Shown piece by piece: positions 44,576 through 54,647 of a stretch of DNA of 64,000 nucleotides. How positions within the stretch are numbered: the first letter of the stretch is position 1; each line of letters opens with the position of its first letter. Made by a program: the position numbers and the translations under genes. Under the pieces are notes generated by a model. It did no database searches and had not been told where the DNA came from. It worked only from the letters and a program-made list of their open reading frames with translations. This stretch comes from Dyadobacter luticola (GTDB lineage Bacteria; Bacteroidota; Bacteroidia; Cytophagales; Spirosomataceae), in the NCBI RefSeq assembly GCF_005860805.1, contig NZ_VCEJ01000002.1, positions 2,402,375 to 2,466,374 of the forward strand. Reading direction: 5' to 3'.

Positions 44576-44606
44576 TTTGAAATTTAATATACCTTACATA
44601 AATTAC
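44576..44606 (+). promoter_or_regulatory. Candidate susC promoter (locus 2)
   Basis: TTTG (44576-44579), 19 bases, then TAAATTAC (44599-44606), which matches TAnnTTTG at four of six defined positions. It lies 60 bases before the susC start, in the 304-base divergent gap, which otherwise shows only AT-rich sequence and a GTACGTAC palindrome. Confidence 0.35.
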
Positions 44607-44666
44607 GGGTACGTACACGGTTTTTCTTATTACTCAGCTTTTTTAGTCACCTAACCTTTAACCATT

Positions 44667-47600
44667 ATGCGTCACTTTTTACCGCACAGCGGCAGGAAAG
44701 GACAGGGATACCTCTGCGTTTTCCTGGCTTTTTTGTCCTACACCGCTCAAATTCACGCCGCCGCCCTCCCCACCGGGAAGGTAACCGTCGCGCCCGCCAG
44801 CCGGGCGATCCCGATCAAGGGAAAAGTAGCCGATAAAAAGGGCGAAGGTCTTCCCGGCGTCAATGTTATCATCAAAGGCAGCGAGCGGGGAACTACCACC
44901 GACGTCAACGGAACATTCAGCATTGATGTGCCCGGAGAAAGCGCAATCCTCATTTTCTCGTATGTCGGGTACGTTACCGCAGAGTTGAATGTGGGTAGCA
45001 AGTCGCAGATCGATGTGGTGTTGCAGGAAGATTCCAAGTCGCTGGATGAGCTGGTGGTCATCGGGTATGGTACCGCCAAAAAGAGCGATCTCACCGGCTC
45101 TATCGCCCGCATCGACGCCACCACTTTTCAAAGCCAGCCGATGACGCAACTCACAGATATGCTCACGGGTACGGTGGCCGGTTTGCAGACCACACAAAGC
45201 ACTTCGGCAGCCGGTGGAAGTTCCATCGAGATCCGGGGTGAGAACTCACTGAATGCTTCTACTTCGCCCATGGTCGTCCTCGACGGGGTGATTTTTAATG
45301 GCAGCATCAATGATATCAACCCAAACGACATTGAAACCATCGACATCTTGAAAGATGCAAGCTCGGCCGCCGTATATGGGGCGCGTGCAGCAAATGGGGT
45401 GATTCTGGTGACGACCAAGAAGGGTTCGAGCGACAAGCCGCTGATCAGTTTTTCTACCAAAATCGGCGCTACGCAGGTTGCTTCCAACAAAGTAGCGGTG
45501 CGCGATCCGCAAAATTACCTGGATTTCCGCCGCGATTTTCTCCGGACCTTGGGTGGTACCCAGCCGCCTTATTATTATTTCAGCCCTAACCAGCTTCCGG
45601 CGGGCGTCACGCTGGATCAGTGGCGCGCGGCCAGTAACAATCCCAATGCCGACAACAACCGCGAGTGGCTGAGCCGCCTCAACTTTTTTCCCGAAGAAGT
45701 GGAAAGTTATATGTCGGGCCAGACCGTGAACTGGGCCGACCAGGTTTTTCATACCGGTTTGCGACAGGAATATGATCTGAATGTGAGCGGGCGTACCGAT
45801 AAGGTGAAATATTACTGGTCGCTGGGTTATCAGGACAATGAAGGGATTATCCGTGGCGACAAATTTTCTACCCTGCGCTCGCGACTGAACCTCGATTTGA
45901 AAATGACGGATTGGCTGAATGTCGGCATCAATACCCAATATGCTTTCCGTAACGAAAGCTCGGTGACGGCTTCTGTGGGGAATATGTACCAGGTAAGTCC
46001 TTATGCCAAAATTTACAATGACGACGGCACCGTGAAATGGTATCCCCACGGCTACATTGTCGCCAGCCCGCTGATCAATTACAAAGGTCAGGACCGGCTT
46101 TATACCACAAATAGCCTTTTTGCCTCACTTTACGCGGATGTGAAACTGCCTTTCGGGATCTCCTACCGGCTTTCTTTCCAGCCGCGTTCTTCGCTGAGCA
46201 AGGATTACGATTACTGGTCGCCGCAAACCATAACAGGTGGCGAAACGTACGCGGGCGGTTTTGCGACGCGCGAAAATTACATTTCGTCGGAGTGGCTGAT
46301 GGATAACCTCATTAAATGGAACAAACAGTTCGGCGTGCACCATTTTGACGTGACGCTGCTCTATAACCTGGAACAGTTTAAGTCGTGGAGCGATTCTACC
46401 AGCAACCAGGGTTTTCAGCCGAGTTCTAACCTCGGTTTCAACGGATTACAGTATGGAAGCAAACCCACCATCAATAATAATGATATCAAATACACCGGCG
46501 ACGGTTTGATGGCGCGGCTCAACTATACTTTGCACGATCGCTACCTTTTTACAGCTTCGGTACGCCGGGACGGTTTTAGTGGTTTTGGTCAAAAAAATCC
46601 TTACGCCTATTTTCCAGCCGCAGCATTGGCCTGGCAGCTTCACAAGGAGAAATTCTTTAAGTCCAATTTGTTCAACCAGTTGAAGCTGAGGACTTCCTGG
46701 GGTCGAAATGGTAACCGCGACATTGGTCCGTATGCATCATTCTCGCAGCTCGGCGCAATCCAATATTACAATGGTACGTCTACGGCAGTCGGCGTTTACA
46801 CGTCGTCATTAGCCAATCCCGGACTTTCGTGGGAAGAAACCCAATCGCTCAACTTTGGTACCGACATTAGTTTGCTCGGCAGCCGGGTGAATGTTACGGT
46901 GGATTATTATCAGGCCGAAACCCGAAAGCTGCTGGTCAACCGCTCGCTGCCGACGGTTACCGGTTTCAAGCAGGTGACGACCAACATTGGCTCGCTTTCC
47001 AACCGTGGACTTGAAATGACCGTGAGCACCGTCAATGTGCGCAAACCAAACCTTACCTGGAATTCGGCGCTCAATTTTTCTTTTAACCGCAACAAAATCC
47101 AGCGGCTTTTTGGCAACACCGGCAGCTATACTTTACAGGGCCAGTCGCAGTCGGGCGAGATACCGGATTATACCAACAAATGGTTTCCCGGCAAATCCAT
47201 CGACGCGGTGTGGGATTACGATGTAAAAGGCATCTGGCAAACCGAAGAAGCGGAGCAGGCGAAAAAGTTAGGGCTTTCGCCAGGCGATTACAAAGTGGCC
47301 GACTTGGACGGAAATGGTGCTTTGGAAGCATTGCAGGACAAAACGTTCATCGGCTATACCACGCCACGGTACATGCTGGGTTTGAGAAATGAGGTAACAT
47401 TCTTCCAGCATTTTTCGGCCTCGGTTTTCGTCCGCGCAGACCTCGGCGGGATCCGTGCATTTCCCTGGGCGATCTCGGAATATTCGAGCTTCGATCGCCG
47501 CAGCACGGCCAACTACGATTATTGGACACCGGAAAACCGATCGAACGATTATCCGCGGCTGGGTAACAACAAATCACCTTACGGCGGCGGCCTGATGCCT

Positions 47601-47813
47601 TACAAGCCGACGGGTTTTGTGCGCATCCAGGATATTTCGCTTTCCTACAATGTGCCTTCCAAAATTTCGGAAAAGATCAGGTTGAACAATGTGCGCGTCT
47701 TCGGTGCGGTGCGCAATGCATTCACCTTCACCAAATGGCCCGGCTGGGACCCTGAATCCGGCGACTCGCCGATGCCGAAAACGGTGACATTCGGTCTGAA
47801 CCTATCCCTATAA
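44667..47813 (+). CDS. SusC/RagA family TonB-dependent transporter (locus 2)
   Basis: 1048 residues. Signal peptide, carboxypeptidase-regulatory-like domain (IKGKVADKKGEGLPGVNVII), the SusC signature LDELVVIGYGTAKKSDLTGS, plug (IEIRGENSLNASTSPMVVLD; IDILKDASSAAVYGARAANG) and barrel ending VTFGLNLSL. It imports an oligosaccharide in concert with the SusD encoded 19 bases downstream. The BNR-4 protein and two nearby sulfatases suggest a sulfated polysaccharide. Confidence 0.96.
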   Translation: MRHFLPHSGRKGQGYLCVFLAFLSYTAQIHAAALPTGKVTVAPASRAIPIKGKVADKKGEGLPGVNVIIKGSERGTTTDVNGTFSIDVPGESAILIFSYVGYVTAELNVGSKSQIDVVLQEDSKSLDELVVIGYGTAKKSDLTGSIARIDATTFQSQPMTQLTDMLTGTVAGLQTTQSTSAAGGSSIEIRGENSLNASTSPMVVLDGVIFNGSINDINPNDIETIDILKDASSAAVYGARAANGVILVTTKKGSSDKPLISFSTKIGATQVASNKVAVRDPQNYLDFRRDFLRTLGGTQPPYYYFSPNQLPAGVTLDQWRAASNNPNADNNREWLSRLNFFPEEVESYMSGQTVNWADQVFHTGLRQEYDLNVSGRTDKVKYYWSLGYQDNEGIIRGDKFSTLRSRLNLDLKMTDWLNVGINTQYAFRNESSVTASVGNMYQVSPYAKIYNDDGTVKWYPHGYIVASPLINYKGQDRLYTTNSLFASLYADVKLPFGISYRLSFQPRSSLSKDYDYWSPQTITGGETYAGGFATRENYISSEWLMDNLIKWNKQFGVHHFDVTLLYNLEQFKSWSDSTSNQGFQPSSNLGFNGLQYGSKPTINNNDIKYTGDGLMARLNYTLHDRYLFTASVRRDGFSGFGQKNPYAYFPAAALAWQLHKEKFFKSNLFNQLKLRTSWGRNGNRDIGPYASFSQLGAIQYYNGTSTAVGVYTSSLANPGLSWEETQSLNFGTDISLLGSRVNVTVDYYQAETRKLLVNRSLPTVTGFKQVTTNIGSLSNRGLEMTVSTVNVRKPNLTWNSALNFSFNRNKIQRLFGNTGSYTLQGQSQSGEIPDYTNKWFPGKSIDAVWDYDVKGIWQTEEAEQAKKLGLSPGDYKVADLDGNGALEALQDKTFIGYTTPRYMLGLRNEVTFFQHFSASVFVRADLGGIRAFPWAISEYSSFDRRSTANYDYWTPENRSNDYPRLGNNKSPYGGGLMPYKPTGFVRIQDISLSYNVPSKISEKIRLNNVRVFGAVRNAFTFTKWPGWDPESGDSPMPKTVTFGLNLSL

Positions 47814-47832
47814 CACATCTTAGAATATCATT

Positions 47833-49614
47833 ATGAAAAAGAAAACCATACTCATATCCAGCTTTAAGACCGCCCTTTTTTGCGGCGCACTCTTGCTGCA
47901 TTCCTGCTCGAAGGATTTTCTTAAACCCGAGCCACTTTCGTTTTTTACCCCTGAAAATGTTTTTGTAAACAAGGAAGGCTACGAGGCGCTCCTGGTAACA
48001 ATGCGTAAAGACCTGACACGTGAACAAACTGCCCAGAAAAACTTCATGGCGCACCAGTCGGCAGCCTCTGAATCAGGCGTTCCCTGGCTGCAAATGGACT
48101 TTTCGATGCTAACGCCGAACTCCGATAACTACCAGCAGTTTGTAGCGCAGATCAATGACATTTTCGCCATGGTGAAAAATGCAAATACGATCATCAGCCG
48201 CATCGACAACATTACCTGGAAAAGCGAGCAGGACCGCAACACGATCCTCGCCGAAGCGCTTTGGCACCGCTCCTACTGGTATTACCGGCTGATCGGAAAT
48301 TACGGTGACCTGCCTTTTGTGCAGGAAGAAGTCAGTGGTGCAAAGCTGGATTTCAAGACACATTCTCGCTGGGCGATTTTGGATAAAATTCAGTCCGACA
48401 TGGAGTTTTCAACCCAGTGGATGCCTGTGACGGCCGCGCCGGGGATACCGACAAAAGGCGCTGCGGATCATTTGCTGACAAAGATTTACCTCGCCAATAT
48501 GGAGTTTGCAAAAGCAGTCGAAGCCGCGACCCGCGTGATCAACGGACCTTATGCCTTGATGACAACCCGCTTCGGCGCGGAGGCTTCGGCAGCAAATAAA
48601 AATGTGATATGGGATTTGCACCGGCCTGATAACAAGAACATTGCAGCCAATAAAGAAACGATCCTGGCTTTTGTAGATCGCTGGGAAGCGCCGCAGACCG
48701 CGCGGACTGCCGGACTTTTTACGATGCGGGTGTATCACTGCGCGTGGTACAACAATGTGGTGGCGAAAGATAAAAACGGCGGCCTGGGTATGATCGCCGC
48801 AGGAACATTATATGACTCTCTCGGACGCGGCAACTGCGACGTGGCCCTGAGCGATTACCAAACGTACAACATCTGGAAAGAAGACGGTTTTGATTACAAA
48901 ACGACGCCCGACCTCCGCCGAGCCGACATTAACTGGTGGGACCGCGAGGAGCTCTTTTACAACAATCCGGCGTCGGTGCAGTACAAGCAGCCTTTTGACC
49001 CGAAAAATATGGATGCGCCTTCGGAATACTGGGCGCGGATTTTTGCAATGCCATGGTACAAAACGTACGTGCCAAACAAAGTGGGCCAAACCGGCGTACC
49101 TTACGGCAGCAATGGTGACTGGTACATTTTCCGGCTAGCCGAAACTTATCTTTTGCGAGCCGAGGCTTATTACTGGCTGGGACAAACTGCCGCCGCAGCC
49201 GCTGACATTAACCTGGTCCGCACCCGCGCCAAAGCCCAGCCGATCACCGCCGGGGAAGTGACGATTGATTACATTTTTGACGAGCGTGCGCGGGAATTGT
49301 TTGCAGAGGAGCCACGGCAGAATGAATTGAACCGGGTATCTTACATTATGGCTTCAAAAGGGCTGAACGGATATAGCCTGGCTACATTGTATCAGAAAAA
49401 CTGGTTTTACGACCGGATTATTAAATACAATAATTTCTATCAGCATTACGGAGAGGTTTTTCAATTAGGTCAAAGTCCTAAAATTATGCCGTACAGTTTT
49501 CAGTGGCCGATTGATGATAAAATGATCACGGCGAATGCGCAGGGGCGGATTAATCAAAATAAGGGATATGTCGGGTCGGAGCGGAATGAGGCTCCTTTGG
49601 AGACTGTCGAATAG
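47833..49614 (+). CDS. SusD/RagB family lipoprotein (locus 2)
   Basis: 593 residues. Lipobox LLHSCSKDFLKPEPLSFFTP marks both lipidation and the SusD N-terminus. TPR-like helices (AEALWHRSYWYYRLIGNYGD) and the C-terminal WYIFRLAETYLLRAEAYYWL, YIFDERARELFAEEPRQNEL are typical of the family. It caps the SusC channel. It belongs to the operon continuing, after the repeat at 49622, to the BNR-4 gene. Confidence 0.95.
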   Translation: MKKKTILISSFKTALFCGALLLHSCSKDFLKPEPLSFFTPENVFVNKEGYEALLVTMRKDLTREQTAQKNFMAHQSAASESGVPWLQMDFSMLTPNSDNYQQFVAQINDIFAMVKNANTIISRIDNITWKSEQDRNTILAEALWHRSYWYYRLIGNYGDLPFVQEEVSGAKLDFKTHSRWAILDKIQSDMEFSTQWMPVTAAPGIPTKGAADHLLTKIYLANMEFAKAVEAATRVINGPYALMTTRFGAEASAANKNVIWDLHRPDNKNIAANKETILAFVDRWEAPQTARTAGLFTMRVYHCAWYNNVVAKDKNGGLGMIAAGTLYDSLGRGNCDVALSDYQTYNIWKEDGFDYKTTPDLRRADINWWDREELFYNNPASVQYKQPFDPKNMDAPSEYWARIFAMPWYKTYVPNKVGQTGVPYGSNGDWYIFRLAETYLLRAEAYYWLGQTAAAAADINLVRTRAKAQPITAGEVTIDYIFDERARELFAEEPRQNELNRVSYIMASKGLNGYSLATLYQKNWFYDRIIKYNNFYQHYGEVFQLGQSPKIMPYSFQWPIDDKMITANAQGRINQNKGYVGSERNEAPLETVE

Positions 49615-49621
49615 TTTTTGT

Positions 49622-49699
49622 TTGCCACGAATGCACCGCAGCGGCGGCCGCGAATACACCACGAATAGCATTCGTGAAACATTTGTGTATTCGCGGCAA
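49622..49699. repeat. Inverted-repeat (REP-like) element, copy 2
   Basis: TTGCCACGAATGCACCGC starts as in the copy at 4897 (20 of 21 bases shared), and the element ends with GTGTATTCGCGGCAA, an inverted match to its start. The middle holds a nested stem, CACGAAT-AGC-ATTCGTG. It fills most of the 111-base gap between susD and the BNR-4 gene. Confidence 0.65.
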
Positions 49700-49725
49700 C
49701 AAAAAAGACGTGATATTCTAAAACT

Positions 49726-51033
49726 ATGAAAAAACTTCTGCTACTAATCCTGGCCCAAATGCTCGCCGGGAAAACAAACGCCCAGCAAACCCTCACGACT
49801 GACGGAGCGTGGTGCTGGTTCAGCGATCCGCGGGCGGTGTATGCCGATGCGATGGGGAGCAGGATTATTACCGGGTGGGTGACGAAGCAGGGTGACATTC
49901 AGGCTGCGATGCTCGATGCAAGTTCAGGAAAATCGGAAACTGTTACGTTATATGAAAAGCTGGAAGTGGACGACCACGACAATCCGGCATTTGCCATTTT
50001 GCCAGACAAAAACATCATTGCGCTTTACACCTGGCACGGCCGGAACGAGGAGCCGAAAGGGGTAATCCAGAACACCACCAGCAAACCCTTGGACATTTCA
50101 ACATTCAGCAAAGCCAAAGTTTTTAAACCCAAAACCGACTCGCTGCTAGCGCTTTACAAGAAGGATACCTATACCTACGCCAACCCTTTTATCCTGAAAA
50201 AAGAAAAAAACAAGCTGTACTGCTTCGGGCGCTGGATTGGTTACAAACCGAATATGATCACCTCCACGGATAACGGGCAAACCTGGTCGGAGCCGAAGGT
50301 GGTGATTACCTCCAAAGTGCTGGATACCAACAACCGGCCGTATGTGAAATACTGTTCTGACGGAAACGCCCGCATTCACCTGATCTTCACCGACGGCCAC
50401 CCGGCGGTAGAGCCGCTGAACTCGGTCTATTATTGTTACTACGAAAACAATGCATTCTGGCGCGCGGATAACAGCCTGATCTGTAAGGTCGATGCGCTGC
50501 CTTTTCATCCTTCCGACGCCACATTGGTTTATAAAGCCACCCCGGAAACCGGCAAAGCCTGGATTTTCGACATTACCGCCGACGCCAAAGGACGGCCCGC
50601 AATTTTGTACGCGCGCTACCCGACCAATGAACAGCACCAATATTTTTACGCCAAATTCGATGGCAAAAGCTGGGTAGACAACAAAGTCGTTGAGGCGGGA
50701 AAATGGTTTCCGCACACCCCGGCCGGGCAGAAAGAGCGGGAAGTGAATTATTCGGGCGGGATGACATTCGACCCGATTTCGCCGGAAACGATTTATTTCT
50801 CCCACCAGATCGACGGTATCTTCGAAATCTCGCGCGGCGTGACGCAGGATGCCGGAAAATCCTGGAAAATTTCACCAGTGACAAGAAATTCTGAATTGGA
50901 TAATGTGCGGCCGTTTGTCCCTCGAAACAAAACGGCCAAAAACAAAACCGTGCTGCTCTGGATGCAAAACCGGTCGTACATTCATTACACCGACTACGAC
51001 AGCAGTATTCTGTACAAAATCATTCAGCCATAG
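49726..51033 (+). CDS. Secreted BNR-4 repeat protein
   Basis: 435 residues with signal peptide (LLLLILAQMLAGKTNAQ). The N-terminal GAWCWFSDPRAVYADAMG and GWVTKQGDIQAAMLD are the hallmark of the BNR-4 family, a seven-bladed propeller that includes polysaccharide lyases and glycosidases acting on acidic or sulfated plant and algal glycans. Asp-box-like repeats (ITSTDNGQTWSEPKV, TQDAGKSWKISPV) support the fold. I cannot decide between lyase and hydrolase. It is the third gene of the SusC/SusD locus. Confidence 0.85.
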   Translation: MKKLLLLILAQMLAGKTNAQQTLTTDGAWCWFSDPRAVYADAMGSRIITGWVTKQGDIQAAMLDASSGKSETVTLYEKLEVDDHDNPAFAILPDKNIIALYTWHGRNEEPKGVIQNTTSKPLDISTFSKAKVFKPKTDSLLALYKKDTYTYANPFILKKEKNKLYCFGRWIGYKPNMITSTDNGQTWSEPKVVITSKVLDTNNRPYVKYCSDGNARIHLIFTDGHPAVEPLNSVYYCYYENNAFWRADNSLICKVDALPFHPSDATLVYKATPETGKAWIFDITADAKGRPAILYARYPTNEQHQYFYAKFDGKSWVDNKVVEAGKWFPHTPAGQKEREVNYSGGMTFDPISPETIYFSHQIDGIFEISRGVTQDAGKSWKISPVTRNSELDNVRPFVPRNKTAKNKTVLLWMQNRSYIHYTDYDSSILYKIIQP

Positions 51034-51068
51034 TCGCCGCTAAACCGGCTGCCGGATACAGAATACGG

Positions 51069-52844
51069 TCATTTAATCAAAACCAATTCTACTGCACGGA
51101 TATCAGCGAACTTTGGTCCTTTAATATCCGTGGCGGTTAATTTCAGCTCGCCCCTGCCCTTTTGCAGCTGCAACTCCCCAACTGTGAAGGTTTTAAATAC
51201 TTTTTCATAAGATTCGGCATCCCGCTTCACCCGGTCGGGGCTGTCGATCAGCGGCGGGTCAAATGCTTCCGGAAACTTGCCGGAAATGCGGCTTTTATTC
51301 AATGTTAAGGTGAATGTTTCGCCCGGCTCGGGGCTGGTGTATTGAACATTTACACGGTATCTCCCGGCTGTATTCACCTCCACATTCCAGCTCGCGTAAG
51401 AGGTAGTGTCACTCCAATTAGCGATCCACGAAGAGTTCGGCGCGGAGGCGCTGTAAGACAATGTACCGCCTTTGGAACGGTGTAAAACCGCATCCTGCGA
51501 AGGCAGTACCGTCTTTGGAAACTGCCTGTAACCGACCGGAATCGGACGTAAAGTATCCACATTCTTCATCATTTCTGCATACCAATTTTCCAGATCATTG
51601 GAAAGTGATTTCGCCAGTTCTGGTTCTTTGCCCGAAATGTCATTTTGCTGGGTCGAGTCTTTTGAAATGTCAAATAACGCACCGCCGGAGAACAGGTAAG
51701 CGCCCTTTCTCACGCTTCTATTTTTATTGATAGAAGAAAAAAGAATGCGCTCGGGCACCGGAGCAGCGCCGGTCAATGCTGGTTTGAGACTGATGCCGTC
51801 GAGAGGCTTGGTGCCTTTGGCAGAGACGCCCGCGAGGTCGGTTAATGTGGGCAAAATGTCAATATAAGCCGCATTTCCCTCCACGATTTTGCCCGGCTGG
51901 ATTTTCCCTGGCCAGCGAATCAGGAATGGTACGCGCACGCCGCCTTCATCCGCCACGCCTTTGCGGCCCTTCATGTCCCCATTCCACCGCCAGGAATTCG
52001 GACCGTTGTCGGACATATAAATGAGGATGGTATTGTCGGTCAATTTCAGCTCTTCCAGTTTGCTCAGGATGCGGCCTACATTATCGTCAATGTTCTCGCA
52101 CATCGCGAGGGCCGAAATTGTCACTTCCAAATCCTCGGGATTTTTGCTGTTGGTTTTCATCGTAATGCCGCGCGCCTTCACCCGGTCATAATATTTGTCC
52201 GGCACCTGAAAAGGCGAATGCGGCGCATTAAAAGGCACATAACATACAAAAGGCTGCGATTTATTTTTCTCAATAAAAGCCAGTGCCTTGTCAGTCAGGT
52301 CGTCGGTAATGTACCCCTTGCTCCGCTCCGGCTCACCATTATGGTCGAGCATGGTGTTAAAATAATTGGCGTAATGCCCGCTCAAAAACCCATAAAATTC
52401 ATCAAACCCGCGACCATTCGGATGGTAGGGATACTGGCTGCCATTATGCCACTTCCCAAATGCGCCGGTCGCATAGCCCGCTTTTTTAAACAGATCCGCC
52501 AGCGTTACCTCATTCAAATTCATGAATTCCTTTGAGTTAGAAACCCCCGAAACCCCGGCCCGGTAATGATAACGCCCCGTAAGCAACCCGGCCCGCGTTG
52601 GCGCACAAAGCGGCGCCACATAAAACCGCGCAAACCGCGCCCCCTCCTTCCCGATCCGGTCAATGTTAGGTGTGCGAATATTGGTATTCCCATTGATGCT
52701 TAGATCCCCCCAGCCCTGGTCATCGGAGAGAATGAAGACAATGTTTGGCTTTCGGGACTGGGAAGTCGTTTTCTGACAAAAAGCGACCTGGCCGAGCAGC
52801 AGGAAGAAGATGATTTGAAGAAAAAGTAATTTTCGGGTATTCAT
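51069..52844 (-). CDS. Type I sulfatase with C-terminal CBM-like domain
   Basis: 591 residues. Signal peptide, then PNIVFILSDDQGWGDLSING with metal ligands Asp41/Asp42 and the formylglycine motif CAPTRAGLLTGR at Cys80. The last 110 residues (YRVNVQYTSPEPGETFTLTL) form a beta-rich module resembling a carbohydrate-binding domain. Formylglycine sulfatases remove sulfate esters; the activity needs a maturation enzyme not encoded in the window. It follows the other sulfatase by 16 bases in one operon, convergent with the BNR-4 gene. Confidence 0.92.
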   Translation of the reverse strand: MNTRKLLFLQIIFFLLLGQVAFCQKTTSQSRKPNIVFILSDDQGWGDLSINGNTNIRTPNIDRIGKEGARFARFYVAPLCAPTRAGLLTGRYHYRAGVSGVSNSKEFMNLNEVTLADLFKKAGYATGAFGKWHNGSQYPYHPNGRGFDEFYGFLSGHYANYFNTMLDHNGEPERSKGYITDDLTDKALAFIEKNKSQPFVCYVPFNAPHSPFQVPDKYYDRVKARGITMKTNSKNPEDLEVTISALAMCENIDDNVGRILSKLEELKLTDNTILIYMSDNGPNSWRWNGDMKGRKGVADEGGVRVPFLIRWPGKIQPGKIVEGNAAYIDILPTLTDLAGVSAKGTKPLDGISLKPALTGAAPVPERILFSSINKNRSVRKGAYLFSGGALFDISKDSTQQNDISGKEPELAKSLSNDLENWYAEMMKNVDTLRPIPVGYRQFPKTVLPSQDAVLHRSKGGTLSYSASAPNSSWIANWSDTTSYASWNVEVNTAGRYRVNVQYTSPEPGETFTLTLNKSRISGKFPEAFDPPLIDSPDRVKRDAESYEKVFKTFTVGELQLQKGRGELKLTATDIKGPKFADIRAVELVLIK

Positions 52845-52860
52845 AAAAACTTTTTTTAGT

Positions 52861-54444
52861 CTACTTAATCAAATCCCAATCCACCACACCCACCTTTTTT
52901 GCCCAATCAAGATACTCCTTTTCCAGCGCTTTCACTTTCTCAGGATATTTTGAAGCCAGATTTTGTGTCTCGGTGCGGTCGGATTTTAGATTGTATAACT
53001 CCCATGGCTGGTGGATTTCGGCTACTAGTTTCCAGTCGCCGCTGCGCACGGCGCGGCTGCCTTCGTGTTCCCAGAAAAGGGTGCGGGGAGATGTTTGGGT
53101 GTTTGATGTTAATGTGGTTCTCAGACTTTTTCCCGGCAGTGGCGTGAGCTTTTTACCAAGGAATTCCTGGGGGTAAGTTACGCCTGCCCAGTCGAGACAA
53201 GTTGGTAACAAATCGATTAAATGCGCCACCTGGGCACTTTTTCCTGCATGGATCTGCCCTGGAAACCAGGCGATAAATGGGGACGCGATGCCGCCTTCGT
53301 GCGTATTTCTCTTGAATAAACTGAAAGGCGTGTTGCTGGCATTGCCCCACTCGGGATAGTAGCTGTCGATCGACGCCGCCGAGCCGGGCGTGCCATTTTT
53401 TTGCACCACATCAGGCAAATCCTTTGCCCTATCCGCACTACCGCCATTATCCGAAACAAAGACGACGAGCGTATTTTTATCCTGCTGAATGTCTTTGAGT
53501 TTAGTCAAAATGTCGCCGATGCCCCGGTCCATGCGATCGATCATCGCGGCGTAGATTGCCATCCGCGTGTCCCACATTTCGCGCTCCGAAGCTGTAAGTT
53601 CTTCCCAGTCTTTGGCGCCGCTGAACCTGGGTGACAATTGCCAGTTTTTATCCATAATACCCAACTGCTTTTGCTTGGCAAATCGCGCTTTCCGCAGCGC
53701 ATCCCAGCCTTTCAGGTACTTGCCTTTATACTTTGCAATGTCCTCCGGCAATGCCTGGATCGGCCAGTGCGGGGCGGTGTAAGTCACATACAGGAAAAAG
53801 GGATGCTCGCTATTCTTCACCTCGTCCAGCGATTTTACAGCAAAATCCGTGATTGCCTGCGTCAGGTAGCGCGAGGTATCCTGCCGCTCCATTTTTTGAC
53901 CATTTAATAAAAAAGTCACCTTGCGCCCATCATTGTAAATCGGCTCCGAATTAAAGTAGCTGCTCCCGTTATTGAGCATCGTAAATGACTTGTCGAAACC
54001 CCGGTTATGCGCCAGCGCCGAGGGAACCAACCCTACATGCCACTTTCCGGAAACAATTGTGTGATAACCTTTTGTCTTCAAAAGCTGCGCGATCGTCGCA
54101 CTGTTTTCGCTCAAAAAACCCTGGTAAGCTGGTGTACCTTTGTCCTGCACCATATCACCGATCCCCGCCTGGTGCGGGTACAAGCCGGTAAGCAGCGCCG
54201 CCCGCGACGGACAGCAGCGGCCGCTGTCATAAAACGAAGTCAGCCGGATACCCTCCCCCGCCAGCCGGTCCAGATTGGGCGTTTTGATTTCGGAACCGAA
54301 ACAACCCAGGTCAGAAAATCCCAGATCGTCGGCCAGAATGAAGACAATGTTCGGAGAACGTTTGTGGAGTTGTGCATGCGCCGGCACGATGCTGGCCAGC
54401 GTGAACGTGATATATAAAAATCTAAATCTTAAAATCTGATACAT
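52861..54444 (-). CDS. Type I sulfatase (arylsulfatase-like)
   Basis: 527 residues from ATG at 54444; an upstream reading adds 39 residues before the signal peptide and is not used. PNIVFILADDLGFSDLGCFG carries Asp39/Asp40, and the formylglycine site is in RCCPSRAALLTG (Cys77 of the CxPSR motif, with a second Cys at 78). It resembles the arylsulfatase A-type group. It is the first gene of the sulfatase pair and starts divergently from the TetR gene. Likely substrate: a sulfated glycan fragment made by locus 2. Confidence 0.93.
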   Translation of the reverse strand: MYQILRFRFLYITFTLASIVPAHAQLHKRSPNIVFILADDLGFSDLGCFGSEIKTPNLDRLAGEGIRLTSFYDSGRCCPSRAALLTGLYPHQAGIGDMVQDKGTPAYQGFLSENSATIAQLLKTKGYHTIVSGKWHVGLVPSALAHNRGFDKSFTMLNNGSSYFNSEPIYNDGRKVTFLLNGQKMERQDTSRYLTQAITDFAVKSLDEVKNSEHPFFLYVTYTAPHWPIQALPEDIAKYKGKYLKGWDALRKARFAKQKQLGIMDKNWQLSPRFSGAKDWEELTASEREMWDTRMAIYAAMIDRMDRGIGDILTKLKDIQQDKNTLVVFVSDNGGSADRAKDLPDVVQKNGTPGSAASIDSYYPEWGNASNTPFSLFKRNTHEGGIASPFIAWFPGQIHAGKSAQVAHLIDLLPTCLDWAGVTYPQEFLGKKLTPLPGKSLRTTLTSNTQTSPRTLFWEHEGSRAVRSGDWKLVAEIHQPWELYNLKSDRTETQNLASKYPEKVKALEKEYLDWAKKVGVVDWDLIK

Positions 54445-54596
54445 GGAAATATGGTTAGCCCCGAGAAGAAAGATGCGAGTTGCTGGCTGCGATGCAAATC
54501 TAGAAAAACTATTTAGTCTACTAGTTTTGTAGTGTATAAAATTAACAACCAAAATGTTCATCCTCGAAAGCTTAAAACTATATCCCCCAAAATAAA

Positions 54597-54628
54597 TTTG
54601 GAATTTAAGACCGATCGGTCTATTTTTG
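54597..54628 (+). promoter_or_regulatory. tetR promoter with embedded palindromic operator
   Basis: TTTG (54597-54600), exactly 20 bases, TATTTTTG (54621-54628): a perfect Bacteroidota -33/-7 pair. The spacer contains the 14-base palindrome AGACCGATCGGTCT (54608-54621), which would place a bound TetR dimer between the elements. The start codon is 20 bases downstream. Confidence 0.8.
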
Positions 54629-54647
54629 TAAGGTTAACTTCAACACC

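Noticed and set aside
54445..54561. 39-residue N-terminal extension of the second sulfatase
   Set aside because: It would put the signal peptide inside the protein; the ATG at 54444 starts it directly.
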